Positions 8,113 to 17,710 of a stretch of 46,505 bases of DNA are shown here, in pieces. Every line of letters begins with the position of its first letter. The first letter of the stretch is position 1. The position numbers and the translations under genes are program-made. The notes below the pieces were generated by a model. That model did no database searches and was not told where the DNA came from. It worked only from the letters and a program-made list of their open reading frames with translations. This DNA comes from Solirubrobacteraceae bacterium (lineage in GTDB: Bacteria > Actinomycetota > Thermoleophilia > Solirubrobacterales > Solirubrobacteraceae): the NCBI GenBank assembly GCA_016462625.1, contig JAEMSV010000026.1, positions 1 through 46,505 on the forward strand. Direction: 5' to 3'.

Positions 8113-8575
8113 GCTCGCGCCTCATGAGCTCCACGGCCGCGGGCAGCACCGGGCCGACCACGGGAAACAGCTCGCGGACCTCGCGGGCGGTGCCGGGCAG
8201 ATTGATGACCAGCGTGGCCCCGGCCGCTCCGGTGACGCCGCGTGTGAGGACGCCGGTCGGATCGTGCTGGCGCGCCTCGGCGCGCATCGCCTCGGCGAGC
8301 CCGGGGACCTCGCGGTCGATCACGCTCAGCGTCGCCTCAGGGACGATGTCCTCAGGCTGCAGGCCGCAGCCGCCGTTGGTGAGGACGAGCGAGAAGCCCG
8401 AGTCGATGTAGGTCAGCAGCCGGTCTTCGATGATGTCGAAGTCGCTGGGGACGACCTCCATCGTGTCGACGTCGGCGCCGGCCGCCTCGGCGAGCTCGGC
8501 CAGGAGCGGCCCGACCTCGTCCTCGCGGTGGCGATGGACGACCTCGGTGGAGACGGTGAGCACGGCGGTGCGCAT
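8090..8575 (-). CDS. MoaB/Mog family molybdopterin adenylyltransferase
   Basis: 161 residues forming a complete MoCF domain. The phosphate-binding motif is LVLTNGGCGLQPEDIVPEAT (63-82), where most homologs read TTGGTG, so two positions are atypical. Further conserved parts are AVLTVST at the N terminus and INLPGTAREV near 123-132 (usually NLPGSP). Members adenylylate molybdopterin before molybdate insertion. It is the first gene of the overlapping block that leads into ccmA, but has no obvious functional tie to heme. Whether it acts as MoaB or Mog cannot be decided here. Confidence 0.85.
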   Translation of the reverse strand: MRTAVLTVSTEVVHRHREDEVGPLLAELAEAAGADVDTMEVVPSDFDIIEDRLLTYIDSGFSLVLTNGGCGLQPEDIVPEATLSVIDREVPGLAEAMRAEARQHDPTGVLTRGVTGAAGATLVINLPGTAREVRELFPVVGPVLPAAVELMRRERGLEPGR

Positions 8576-8624
8576 GAGCGGCAGATGGTACGGCGCGCGC
8601 GCCCACGCGGGTGCAGGGAGGGGA

Positions 8625-9251
8625 TCAGGACCGCGGGCGTTCGCGCGGCGCGCAGAGGGTCTTGGCCTTCGCGTCCGGGAAGGCGTCGGCCGCCTCCTCG
8701 GCCTGCAGCGCGACGAACGCCTTGTCGAACGAGTCGATGTACAGCCTGAGCGCTGCCGCGTCGTGCTTGTCCTGGCTGGCCTGTCGCCTGGTCCGGTCCC
8801 TGCGCGTCAGCCGGTCTCCGCCGCGGCGCTGCAGGAGGCGCTCGGCCCGGCCGAGTCGCGCTTCGGCCATCGCGACCTGCTTCCAGTCGTCGGGATCCAT
8901 GCGGGCGGCCACCTTGATGCGGTCGGCCGGCGAGAGCTGGGAGTCGAGCCCGAGGTCCGCCACCGGATACCGGCGACCGGTCTGCGCGGAGCTGAGGTCG
9001 CAGAAGCGGCTGAGGAACTCTGCCTGCATGAGCCGGGCGGTGCCCTTCGCCGTCTCGTGACGGTCCGATCGGGCGTCTCGGACGGCCCACACCGAGGCGA
9101 GGGCCGCGATGAGCGCGGCGGCGAGCGTGAACCACGAGATCAGGCTCTTGCGCTGCTCCGGGTCGAGCTGGGGGAGCGTGGGGAGCTTGCGCTTCGACTT
9201 CTCCTCGGGCTCGCCCTGCTCCCCGTCGCCGGGCTCGCTCTCCTCGGCCAT
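8625..9251 (-). CDS. Single-pass membrane protein of unknown function
   Basis: Not recognised. From the ATG at 9251 it is 208 residues: an acidic then basic N-terminal tail (MAEESEPGDGEQGEPEEKSKRK), one membrane helix at about residues 35-60 (ISWFTLAAALIAALASVWAV), and a charged helical C-terminal domain rich in Arg/Asp with two cysteines. An in-frame extension to 9344 exists, but I prefer 9251 because the extension reads across the divergent promoter region. It lies 49 nt upstream of the MoaB/Mog-like gene on the same strand and may be the promoter-proximal gene of that operon. Confidence 0.62.
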   Translation of the reverse strand: MAEESEPGDGEQGEPEEKSKRKLPTLPQLDPEQRKSLISWFTLAAALIAALASVWAVRDARSDRHETAKGTARLMQAEFLSRFCDLSSAQTGRRYPVADLGLDSQLSPADRIKVAARMDPDDWKQVAMAEARLGRAERLLQRRGGDRLTRRDRTRRQASQDKHDAAALRLYIDSFDKAFVALQAEEAADAFPDAKAKTLCAPRERPRS

Positions 9252-9379
9252 GGGGCGGTGTTCGGCGGCGCGGGGAGCTGTCCTGCGGATAATCAGGGGA
9301 CCTCCAGCGTTTACGGGCCATCTTTGCGGTCCGAACGCTGACAAGATCCACGAGCTCGCCCACCTCCTGGAGCCCGCCG
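9252..9379. promoter_or_regulatory. Divergent intergenic region with a spaced dyad
   Basis: 128 nt between two divergent genes. It contains a 7-bp inverted repeat CAGCGTT (9305-9311) / AACGCTG (9334-9340), centres 29 nt apart, and a GATAAT hexamer (9288-9293) without a clear -35. A GGAG ribosome site sits 7 nt before the ATG at 9380. Probably holds both promoters; exact sites are not resolvable. Confidence 0.35.
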
Positions 9380-10204
9380 ATGCCCGACAGCAGCGTCACC
9401 CGCGTCATCCCGCTCATCCTCGGCTGGGAGCGCCTGCCGATCTCCTTCTCGCTGCACGGCGACACGACCGGCGAGGTCATCGTCGAGCCGGTCCCCGCGC
9501 TGCTGCTCGACACCGACGACGGGTGGACGCTGATCGACGTCGGCATCAACAGCGTGATCGTCCGCGACCCCTGGCTGTTCCAGCGCCTCCACGGCCGCAA
9601 CCACATGATCACGCCGTACCTGCCGGCCGAGCACGACGAGACGCTCATCGAGCAGCTCCGCGGCCACGGCGTCGAGCTCTCCGACGTCACGCGGATCTTC
9701 CTCTCGCACCTGCACAACGATCACGCCGGCTGTCTGCGCCTGTTCGATGCGAAGGTCCCGGTCTGGGTGCAGCAGCGCGAGTACGACTACGCGATGACCC
9801 ACCCGCATCCCGAGCAGCACGGGATGTTCCGCATCGACTACGACGACCCGCAGATCGAGTGGCACTTCATGGACGGCGACGAGCAGCTCGCGCCGGGGAT
9901 CTTCGCCTTCACCACGCCGGGCCATACGCCGGGTCATCAGAGCTTCGTCATCGAGACGAAGGACGGGCAGGGCTGGGTCTTCGCCTACGACGCGGGTGAC
10001 CTGACCGCCAACTTCGAGCAGGAGATCAGTCCGGGCGGCCTGATCAAGAGCACGCCGGAGGAGGGCCTGACGTCGGTGCTGCGCGTCAAGGAGATCGCCA
10101 CGCAGCGCGGCTTCCCGGTCATTCCGGGGCACGATCCGATCGTCTGGCCGAAGCTGATCCGTGCTGCCGGGGGCGTGCCGCCGGAGTTCCCGGGCGACGC
10201 CTGA
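9380..10204 (+). CDS. MBL-fold hydrolase, N-acyl-homoserine-lactonase-like
   Basis: A 274-residue metallo-beta-lactamase-fold enzyme with a complete binuclear metal site: HLHNDH (H110, H112, D114, H115), the TPGHTPGHQSF segment (about 189-199), a bridging Asp in YDAGDLT, and a C-terminal GHDP histidine. The two-metal pattern and N-terminal region resemble the AttM/AiiB-type lactonase branch, which opens acyl-homoserine lactone rings. Many members hydrolyse other lactones or esters, so quorum quenching is only a possibility. No signal peptide, so cytoplasmic. The start has a good ribosome site. It is followed 35 nt later by an AI-2E family transporter gene on the same strand. Confidence 0.82.
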   Translation: MPDSSVTRVIPLILGWERLPISFSLHGDTTGEVIVEPVPALLLDTDDGWTLIDVGINSVIVRDPWLFQRLHGRNHMITPYLPAEHDETLIEQLRGHGVELSDVTRIFLSHLHNDHAGCLRLFDAKVPVWVQQREYDYAMTHPHPEQHGMFRIDYDDPQIEWHFMDGDEQLAPGIFAFTTPGHTPGHQSFVIETKDGQGWVFAYDAGDLTANFEQEISPGGLIKSTPEEGLTSVLRVKEIATQRGFPVIPGHDPIVWPKLIRAAGGVPPEFPGDA

Positions 10205-10225
10205 CCGATCCGCCGATCCAGCGCG

Positions 10226-10231
10226 TACCGT
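10226..10231 (+). promoter_or_regulatory. -10 hexamer TACCGT, likely leaderless promoter
   Basis: TACCGT fits TAnnnT and ends 8 nt before the ATG at 10240, the spacing expected if transcription starts at the start codon. No Shine-Dalgarno sequence precedes this ATG, which supports a leaderless mRNA. No -35 is evident. Confidence 0.4.
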
Positions 10232-10239
10232 CCGCGCTG

Positions 10240-11349
10240 ATGTCCGTAGCCCCAGAACCCGTCCGTCAACCCGCCGGCGAGCAGATGGCGAAGTGGAGCG
10301 TCAAGGCGCTCCTGATCGCCGCGGGAATCACGCTCGTGGGCGGGGCCATCTGGTACGCGCGCTCGGCGACGGTGCCGCTGATCGTCGCGGCCCTCGTTGC
10401 CACGCAGCTCATCCCGCTCGTCAACTGGGCGATCGGCAAGGGCGTCCCGCGCGGCGCGGCGATCGCCGGCGCGATCGTGGGCTTCATCGCCGGGATCGTC
10501 GCCCTGACCTGGCTGTTCGTCGACGCGCTGTTCGGCCAGCTCGGCGGCGTGGGCGAGGAGCTGAGCGACGGCGCCGATCAGGTGGTCGACTGGCTCCAGA
10601 AAAACAACGACTGGGTGCAGCAGAACGAGGAGCAGGTCCGCGACTTCCTCCACGGTCTGCTGCCCGCGGCGAAGACGGCGGCCGACGGGGTCGTCAGCGG
10701 CGTCCTCGGCGGGCTCTCCCTGGCCGCGCAGGCCGTCAGCGGCCTGCTGCTCCTGATCGTCTTCCTGCTCTACATCATCACCAGTGGCGATCAGATCTGG
10801 GCGTGGATCCAGCAGCGCTTCAGCCCTGAGCGGCGCGACCGCGTCAACGTCGCGGGCACCGCCGCCTGGAGCGCGGCGACCGGCTACATCCGGGGCATCG
10901 CGCTCGTCGCGCTGATCGACAGCCTCGTGATCGGCGTCGGCATGGCCATCTTCGGCACCCCGCTGATCGGGACGCTGATGCTGCTGAGCTTCGTGTCGCT
11001 CTTCATCCCGATCCTGGGCGCGTGGGTGTCGGGCGCGGTGATCGTGCTCGTCACCCTCGGCGACGAGGGGACCGGTGCGGCGGTCGCCATGACGGCGGTG
11101 ATCCTCATCGCCCAGCAGCTCGACAGCATGTTCGTGACGCCGCTCGTCTACCAGAAGACCGTGAACCTGCACCCGATCGTCACGCTGACGGCGGTGATCG
11201 TCGGCTCGCAGCTGCTGGGGATCGTGGGCGCGTTCCTCGCGGTCCCGATGGTCGCGGTGGGCTGGGGCGTGTACCGGGCGCTCGAGGTGCCCGAGCCCGG
11301 GCCGGATGACCCTCGGCTCGGGGAGCCGGCGGCCGAGCCTTCTGGCTAG
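10240..11349 (+). CDS. AI-2E/PerM family transporter
   Basis: A 369-residue polytopic membrane protein with the family layout: a pair of helices near the N terminus (about 24-60), a third and fourth helix (about 75-105), a soluble helical segment (about 106-150), then a C-terminal bundle with the conserved GIVGAFLAVPMVAV stretch (about 326-339). The family contains the AI-2 exporter TqsA but also Na+/H+ antiporters, so the substrate is open. Its stop codon and that of the convergent P450 share the bases CTAG at 11346-11349. The last 20 residues are acidic and proline-rich. Confidence 0.85.
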   Translation: MSVAPEPVRQPAGEQMAKWSVKALLIAAGITLVGGAIWYARSATVPLIVAALVATQLIPLVNWAIGKGVPRGAAIAGAIVGFIAGIVALTWLFVDALFGQLGGVGEELSDGADQVVDWLQKNNDWVQQNEEQVRDFLHGLLPAAKTAADGVVSGVLGGLSLAAQAVSGLLLLIVFLLYIITSGDQIWAWIQQRFSPERRDRVNVAGTAAWSAATGYIRGIALVALIDSLVIGVGMAIFGTPLIGTLMLLSFVSLFIPILGAWVSGAVIVLVTLGDEGTGAAVAMTAVILIAQQLDSMFVTPLVYQKTVNLHPIVTLTAVIVGSQLLGIVGAFLAVPMVAVGWGVYRALEVPEPGPDDPRLGEPAAEPSG

Positions 11350-12590
11350 CCCCGCAGCCGAACCGGCAGCGTCTTCAGCTGGTTCGCGAACGGCGACTGC
11401 ACGAACTCCGGCGTGCCCTCGATCGTCATGTCGGGGAACCGATTCAGCGTCTCCTCGACCATGATCGTCAGCTCGAGCCGCGCGAGCGCGGTGCCGAGGC
11501 AGAAGTGCCGGCCGCCCGCGCCGAACGCCTGGTGCTCGGGGTTGCGGGTCACGTCGAAGTGGTTGGGATTCTCGTAGCGGGTCTCGTCGCGGTTGCTCGA
11601 CGGGTACCACATGACGACCTTGTCGCCCTCGCGGATCGTCTGCCCGTGCAGCTCGGTGTCCTTCGTCGCGGTGCGCGCGAAGTGGCCGAACGCCGGGAAC
11701 ATCCGCAGCGCCTCCTCGACCACCGACGGCACGAGTGACGGGTCGTCGAGGACGAGCTGCCGCTGGTCGGGGTGCTCCATGAGCGCCCGCATGCCGCTGC
11801 AGTAGGTCGCCTTCGTGCTGTCGTTGCCGGCGGCCATGAGGAGGAAGAAGCCCATGACGATCTCGTGCTCCTCCAGGCGCTCGCCATCGATCTCGGCGTG
11901 CACGAGGACGGACGTCAGGTCGTCGGTCGGGTTCTCCCGGCGAGCGGCGATGAGCCTGCCGCAGCGCTCGAAGACCTCCGGGACCTCCTTCTCCATGACC
12001 GTCTGCGCACCCTCGGGCGTCGCGTCCGGGTCGCCGGCGCCGAGCACCGTGTTCATGAGGCGCGCCCAGACCACGTCGTCCTCGGGCGGCAGGCCCATGA
12101 AGCGGCCGATGACGCGGGCGACGATCGGCTGCGCGACGTCGTCGACGAGGTCGCAGGTCTCGCGGCCCTCGAGCCGGTCGAGCACGTCGGTGACGGTCGC
12201 GCGGATCGCGTCCTCGTCCTGGGCGATGCGCCCCGGCGTGAACCCGCGCTGGAAGAGCGCCTTGATGCGGTCGTGCTTGGGCGGGTCCATCCCGATGAAC
12301 ATCGCCTGCTGGAGCTCGAGCGGGAGGATCGCGTTCGTCAGCGCGGTGAAGCCCTTGATCTCCGACGAGTAGGTCTGCCAGTCGCGGCTGACGGCGTGGA
12401 CGTCGTCGGCGGTCGTGACGGACCAGAAGCCCTCTTCCTCGGGGTACTGGGTGATGCCGTCGGACCAGTGCACCGGGCACTGCGCGCGCATCTGCGCGAA
12501 GAGCTCGTGCGGCGGGCCGTTCTCGAACTGCTCGCGGTCGGCCGCGCGCACGTGGTCGAGTGAGGTGTGATTCCGGTCGGTCGTGCTCAT
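11346..12590 (-). CDS. Cytochrome P450 (paralog 1)
   Basis: A 414-residue class I bacterial P450. The heme-binding loop is FGAGGRHFCLG with the thiolate cysteine at about 364, the oxygen-activation motif in helix I is AGNDST (about 254-259), and the K-helix ExxR is EEALR. I chose the ATG at 12590 rather than the in-frame ATG at 12611 because a strong GGAGGAG ribosome site lies between them. With this start the protein is the same length as the P450 at 14526 and aligns with it without gaps. It needs separate ferredoxin and reductase partners, none of which is in the window. Substrate unknown; steroid or fatty-acid hydroxylation is only suggested by neighbours. Confidence 0.94.
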   Translation of the reverse strand: MSTTDRNHTSLDHVRAADREQFENGPPHELFAQMRAQCPVHWSDGITQYPEEEGFWSVTTADDVHAVSRDWQTYSSEIKGFTALTNAILPLELQQAMFIGMDPPKHDRIKALFQRGFTPGRIAQDEDAIRATVTDVLDRLEGRETCDLVDDVAQPIVARVIGRFMGLPPEDDVVWARLMNTVLGAGDPDATPEGAQTVMEKEVPEVFERCGRLIAARRENPTDDLTSVLVHAEIDGERLEEHEIVMGFFLLMAAGNDSTKATYCSGMRALMEHPDQRQLVLDDPSLVPSVVEEALRMFPAFGHFARTATKDTELHGQTIREGDKVVMWYPSSNRDETRYENPNHFDVTRNPEHQAFGAGGRHFCLGTALARLELTIMVEETLNRFPDMTIEGTPEFVQSPFANQLKTLPVRLRG

Positions 12591-12658
12591 CCTGGTCTCC
12601 TCCATCGCCACGCTGAGCCCCCGCTTGAGGCAACGTACCTGAGTGCGGCGGTGCCCAC

Positions 12659-12664
12659 TAGCGT
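12659..12664 (+). promoter_or_regulatory. -10 hexamer TAGCGT, likely leaderless promoter of aroG
   Basis: TAGCGT is followed by exactly 7 nt and then the ATG at 12672. There is no ribosome-binding sequence, so transcription probably starts at the A of the ATG. Confidence 0.45.
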
Positions 12665-12668
12665 TTAG

Positions 12669-14523
<1,855 letters not shown>

Positions 14524-14525
14524 GC

Positions 14526-15770
14526 CTAGGAGCGCAGCCGCACCGGCAGCGTCTTCAGCTGGTTGGCGAACGGCGACTCGACCCACCGCGCGTCGCCGGC
14601 CAGCGTCATCTCCGGGAACCGCTTGAGGGTCTCTTCCATGAGGATCCGCAGCTCGAGCCGCGCCAGCGCGGTGCCGAGGCAGAAGTGCCGGCCGCCCGCG
14701 CCGAACGCCTGGTGCTCGGGGTTGCGCGTGACGTCGAAGTGATCCGCATCCTCGTAGCGGGTCTCGTCGCGGTTGCTCGACGAGTACCACATGACGACCT
14801 TCTCGCCCTCGCGGATCGTCTGGCCGTGCAGCTCGGTGTCCTTCGTCGCCGTGCGGGCGAAGTGGCTGAAGGCCGGGAACATCCGCAGGGACTCCTCGAC
14901 CGCGCTGGGCACGAGCGACGGGTCGTCGCGCACGAGCTGCATCTGCTCACCGTCTTCGAGCAGCGCGAGCATGCCGCTGCAGTACGTCGCCTTGGTGCTG
15001 TCGTTGCCGGCGGCCATCAGGAGGAAGAAGCCCATGACGATCTCGTGCTCCTCCAGGCGCTCGCCGTCGATCTCGGCGTGGACGAGGACGCTGGTGAGGT
15101 CGTCGGTCGGGTGCTCCCGGCGGGCGGCGATCAGCTCGCTGCAGCGGCGGAAGATCTCGGGGATGTCGCGCTCCATGACCATGTGCGCGCCCTCGGGCAC
15201 GACGTCCGGGTCGCCGGCGCCGAGGATGCTGTGCATCAGTCGCGACCAGGTCGCGTCGTCCTCGGGCGGGAGGCCCATGAAGCTGCTGATGACCCGTGCG
15301 ACGACCGGCTGGGCGACGTCATCGACGAGGTCGCACGTCTCGCGTCCGTCGAGCCGGTCGAGCACCTCGACGGCAATCGCGCGGATCTCGTCCTCGTGCT
15401 CAGCGATCCGCGCGGGCGTGAACCCGCGCTGGAAGAGCGCCTTCAGCCGATCGTGCTTGGGCGGGTCCATCCCGATGAACATCGCCCGCTGGAGCTCGAG
15501 CGGCATGATCGCGTTCGTCAGGGCGACGAACCCGCGCCGCTCCGAAGAGAACGTCTGCCAGTCGCGGCTGACCGCGTGCACGTCGTCGGCGGTGGTCACC
15601 GACCAGTACCCCTCCTCGTCGGGGTGGAGGTTGAAGCCGCTCGACCAGTGGACGGGGCACTCGGCGCGCATACGGCGGAACAGCTCGTGTGGCGGTCCGT
15701 CGTCGAAGGTCGCGCTCTCGGCGACGCGGACCTCGTCCAGCGGCAGCTCGTCTCGGCCGGTCGTGCTCAT
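14526..15770 (-). CDS. Cytochrome P450 (paralog 2)
   Basis: 414 residues, co-linear with the P450 at 11346 and without gaps. Cysteine ligand C364 in FGAGGRHFCLG (356-366), helix-I AGNDST (254-259), E293-R296 ExxR. Differences concentrate in the N-terminal 60 residues, the 185-215 region and around 270-282, parts that line substrate access in P450s, while the metal-binding and K-helix segments are identical. This suggests duplication followed by divergence in substrate choice. It is followed after 2 nt by mug and is divergent from vapBC. No redox partner nearby. Confidence 0.94.
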   Translation of the reverse strand: MSTTGRDELPLDEVRVAESATFDDGPPHELFRRMRAECPVHWSSGFNLHPDEEGYWSVTTADDVHAVSRDWQTFSSERRGFVALTNAIMPLELQRAMFIGMDPPKHDRLKALFQRGFTPARIAEHEDEIRAIAVEVLDRLDGRETCDLVDDVAQPVVARVISSFMGLPPEDDATWSRLMHSILGAGDPDVVPEGAHMVMERDIPEIFRRCSELIAARREHPTDDLTSVLVHAEIDGERLEEHEIVMGFFLLMAAGNDSTKATYCSGMLALLEDGEQMQLVRDDPSLVPSAVEESLRMFPAFSHFARTATKDTELHGQTIREGEKVVMWYSSSNRDETRYEDADHFDVTRNPEHQAFGAGGRHFCLGTALARLELRILMEETLKRFPEMTLAGDARWVESPFANQLKTLPVRLRS

Positions 15771-15809
15771 GCCGTGCCTCCTCGGTCAAGTGGACCGTAC
15801 CCCACCAAC

Positions 15810-15843
15810 AGGTGTCGCACCTACGGCGTCTCGGTGTTACACT
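15810..15843 (+). promoter_or_regulatory. vapBC promoter with operator-like dyad
   Basis: A -10 hexamer TACACT (15838-15843) ends 6 nt before the ATG at 15850, giving a leaderless start. Just upstream, AGGTG-TCG-CACCT (15810-15822) is a perfect 5-bp inverted repeat at the -35 position, a natural place for the VapB/VapBC autorepressor to bind. Confidence 0.5.
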
Positions 15844-15849
15844 TTCTCG

Positions 15850-16107
15850 ATGCCGACGACGCGCCCGCGGTACACGGTCACGGACACTGGTGAGACTGCC
15901 GACCTGCTGGACCTAGCCGAGCGAGCATGGCCTGACGTCGCGGATCGTCGACAGTTGCTACTGCGCCTGACCGAGATTGGCGGCGCGACGCTAAAGGCCC
16001 AGCTCGAGGAGCTCGACGAGCGTCGTGCCCGTCAGCGGGCCGGTCTCGCTCGCGCTCCACAGCTCGTCGATGTCGATGCGCTGCTCGGCGATCAGGCGTG
16101 GCGCTGA
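15850..16107 (+). CDS. VapB-type antitoxin
   Basis: An 85-residue small protein directly before a PIN-domain toxin gene, overlapping it by 10 nt. Sequence is helical and charged (ADLLDLAERAWPDVADRRQLLLRLTEIG, then EELDERRARQRAGL), without a clear ribbon-helix-helix signature, so the fold class is not assigned; the antitoxin role rests on position and size. The frame is open far upstream through the P450, but the start at 15850 is supported by the promoter 7 nt before it. Antitoxin and toxin would form a cytoplasmic complex that represses the operon. Confidence 0.72.
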   Translation: MPTTRPRYTVTDTGETADLLDLAERAWPDVADRRQLLLRLTEIGGATLKAQLEELDERRARQRAGLARAPQLVDVDALLGDQAWR

Positions 16108-16466
16108 TCCTGCTCGACAAGTCCGCCTGGGTCCGCGGCGGTGCGGACCTCGTGGACCACGGCGAGCTCTGCATGTGTGCCATCACGCGCATGGAGATCC
16201 TCCACAGTGCCCGTTCGGCCGCGGACTTTGCGGTGCTCCAGGAGGATCTGGATGCGTATCGGGATCTCCGTATCGACCACGCGACGATGGAGGCTGCCGA
16301 AGCCGCGCTGCGTGAGCTGGCGAAGAGCGGAGAGCACCGCCTGCCGCTGCCGGACTTGATCATCGGCGCGTGCGCGCAGCAGCACGGCGCGGACGTCCTC
16401 CATGTCGATCGGCACTTCGATCTGCTGGCGGAGACGTTCGGCTTCCGCAGTCTGCGCGCAGCCTGA
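16098..16466 (+). CDS. VapC-type PIN-domain ribonuclease toxin
   Basis: 122 residues with the four acidic PIN residues in order: D7 (ILLDKSAW), E33 (ITRMEILHSAR), D86 (LPLPDLIIGA) and D104 (LHVDRHFD). These coordinate Mg2+ for RNA cleavage; VapC toxins typically cut tRNA or rRNA. The start is a GTG at 16098, inside the end of the antitoxin gene, so translation is coupled. The LLDKSAWVR opening is the form common in actinobacterial VapC proteins. Confidence 0.9.
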   Translation: MALILLDKSAWVRGGADLVDHGELCMCAITRMEILHSARSAADFAVLQEDLDAYRDLRIDHATMEAAEAALRELAKSGEHRLPLPDLIIGACAQQHGADVLHVDRHFDLLAETFGFRSLRAA

Positions 16467-16480
16467 CCAGCAGGCTTGCG

Positions 16481-17635
16481 TCACCCGCCGTCGGCCCAAC
16501 CCCGCAGCCGCTCAAGCGCCTCGTCGAGCACCTCATCGCGCTTGCAGAACGCGAACCGCACCAGCGGGTCGAGGGCGCCGTCCGTCCGGGAGGTGAACGC
16601 CGCGAGCGGGATCGCGGCGACGCCCGCTTCCTCGGGGAGCCGGAGGCACAGCGCCCGCGCGTCGGCCTCGCCCAGCGAACGGGCGTCGATCGTGAGGAAG
16701 TACGTCCCTGCGCTCGGCAGGACGGTCGCGCCGATGCCGGCGAGCCCCGCCGCGAGCCGGTCGCGCTTGGCCTTCAGGCCGGCGGTGACCTCGGCGGTCT
16801 TCGCCTCGGGCAGTGCGACGCCCACGGCGGCCGCGTGTTGCAGCGGTGTCCCGCCGGCGAACGTCAGGAACTGCTTCAGCGCGCGCACGCGCGCGACGAG
16901 CTCCGCCGGCCCGGTCACCCATCCGATCTTCCACCCGGTCAGCGCGTGGGTCTTGCCGAGCGAGGAGATGGTCAGCGTCCGCTCGCGCATACCGGGGAGC
17001 GTGGCGAGGGGGATGTGGCGGCCGTCGTAGACGAGGTGCTCGTAGACCTCGTCGGTGATCGCAACGAGGTCGTGCGCTGCGCAGGCGTCGGCGAGCATCG
17101 TCAGCTCGTCGTCGGAGAGCACGCGACCGGTCGGGTTGTGCGGCGAGTTCAGCAGCAGCACGCGCGTGCGCGGCGTGATCGCGGCTTCGACGGTCGCCGC
17201 GTCGAGGCGCCACTCCGGCGGCGCGAGCGCGATCGGCCGCACCGTCCCGCCGGCGCGTTGCACGATCGGCTCGTACGAGTCGTAGGCCGGGTCGAGGACG
17301 AGCACCTCGTCGCCTTCGGACACGAACGCGAGGAGCGCGGCTGCGAGGGCTTCGGTCGCGCCGAAGGTCACCTGGACCTCGCTGTCGGGGTCGAGCGCGA
17401 TCCCGTACCGGCGGCGCTGATGGTCGACGATCGCGGTGCGCAGTTCCGGGACGCCGGCCAGCGGCGCGTACTGGTTGTGGCCGTTGCGCATCGCGGCGAC
17501 GGCGGCGTCGAGGATCACCGTCGGGCCGTCCTCGTCCGGAAATCCCTGCCCGAGATTGATCGCTCCGGTTCGCTGGGCGAGCGCGGTCATCTCCGTGAAG
17601 ATCGTCGTGGCCGCCATGCCGGGAGCCTGACGCAT
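16481..17635 (-). CDS. dapC: PLP aminotransferase, probable N-succinyldiaminopimelate aminotransferase
   Basis: A 384-residue fold-type I aminotransferase. INLGQGFPDEDGP near the N terminus, NSPHNPTGRVLS, ITDEVYEHLVYDGRHIPLA and SSLGKTHALTGWKIGW (Schiff-base lysine) are present. The overall pattern, including AAIPLAAF and LVRFAFCKRD near the C terminus, is very close to the mycobacterial DapC that makes LL-diaminopimelate for lysine and cell wall. Related kynurenine- or methionine-aminotransferases cannot be excluded. Start placed at the ATG at 17635; a second ATG at 17617 is possible. It is convergent with vapC and stands alone. Confidence 0.82.
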   Translation of the reverse strand: MRQAPGMAATTIFTEMTALAQRTGAINLGQGFPDEDGPTVILDAAVAAMRNGHNQYAPLAGVPELRTAIVDHQRRRYGIALDPDSEVQVTFGATEALAAALLAFVSEGDEVLVLDPAYDSYEPIVQRAGGTVRPIALAPPEWRLDAATVEAAITPRTRVLLLNSPHNPTGRVLSDDELTMLADACAAHDLVAITDEVYEHLVYDGRHIPLATLPGMRERTLTISSLGKTHALTGWKIGWVTGPAELVARVRALKQFLTFAGGTPLQHAAAVGVALPEAKTAEVTAGLKAKRDRLAAGLAGIGATVLPSAGTYFLTIDARSLGEADARALCLRLPEEAGVAAIPLAAFTSRTDGALDPLVRFAFCKRDEVLDEALERLRGWADGG

Positions 17636-17710
17636 CGGCGGCTGGTCAGGAGGCCTCGACGCGGTTAGGCTCGGGCGCGGCCGGGTGTCTACCGATGTAC
17701 GGGGTGCGGG

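Noticed and set aside
9380..10204. Quorum-quenching lactonase as a firm call
   Set aside because: The metal site fits the lactonase branch, but no residue visible here fixes acyl-homoserine lactone specificity.
9985..12633. 882-codon minus-strand frame across the MBL, AI-2E and P450 genes
   Set aside because: Out of frame with the clear P450 and antisense to the other two; no domain content.
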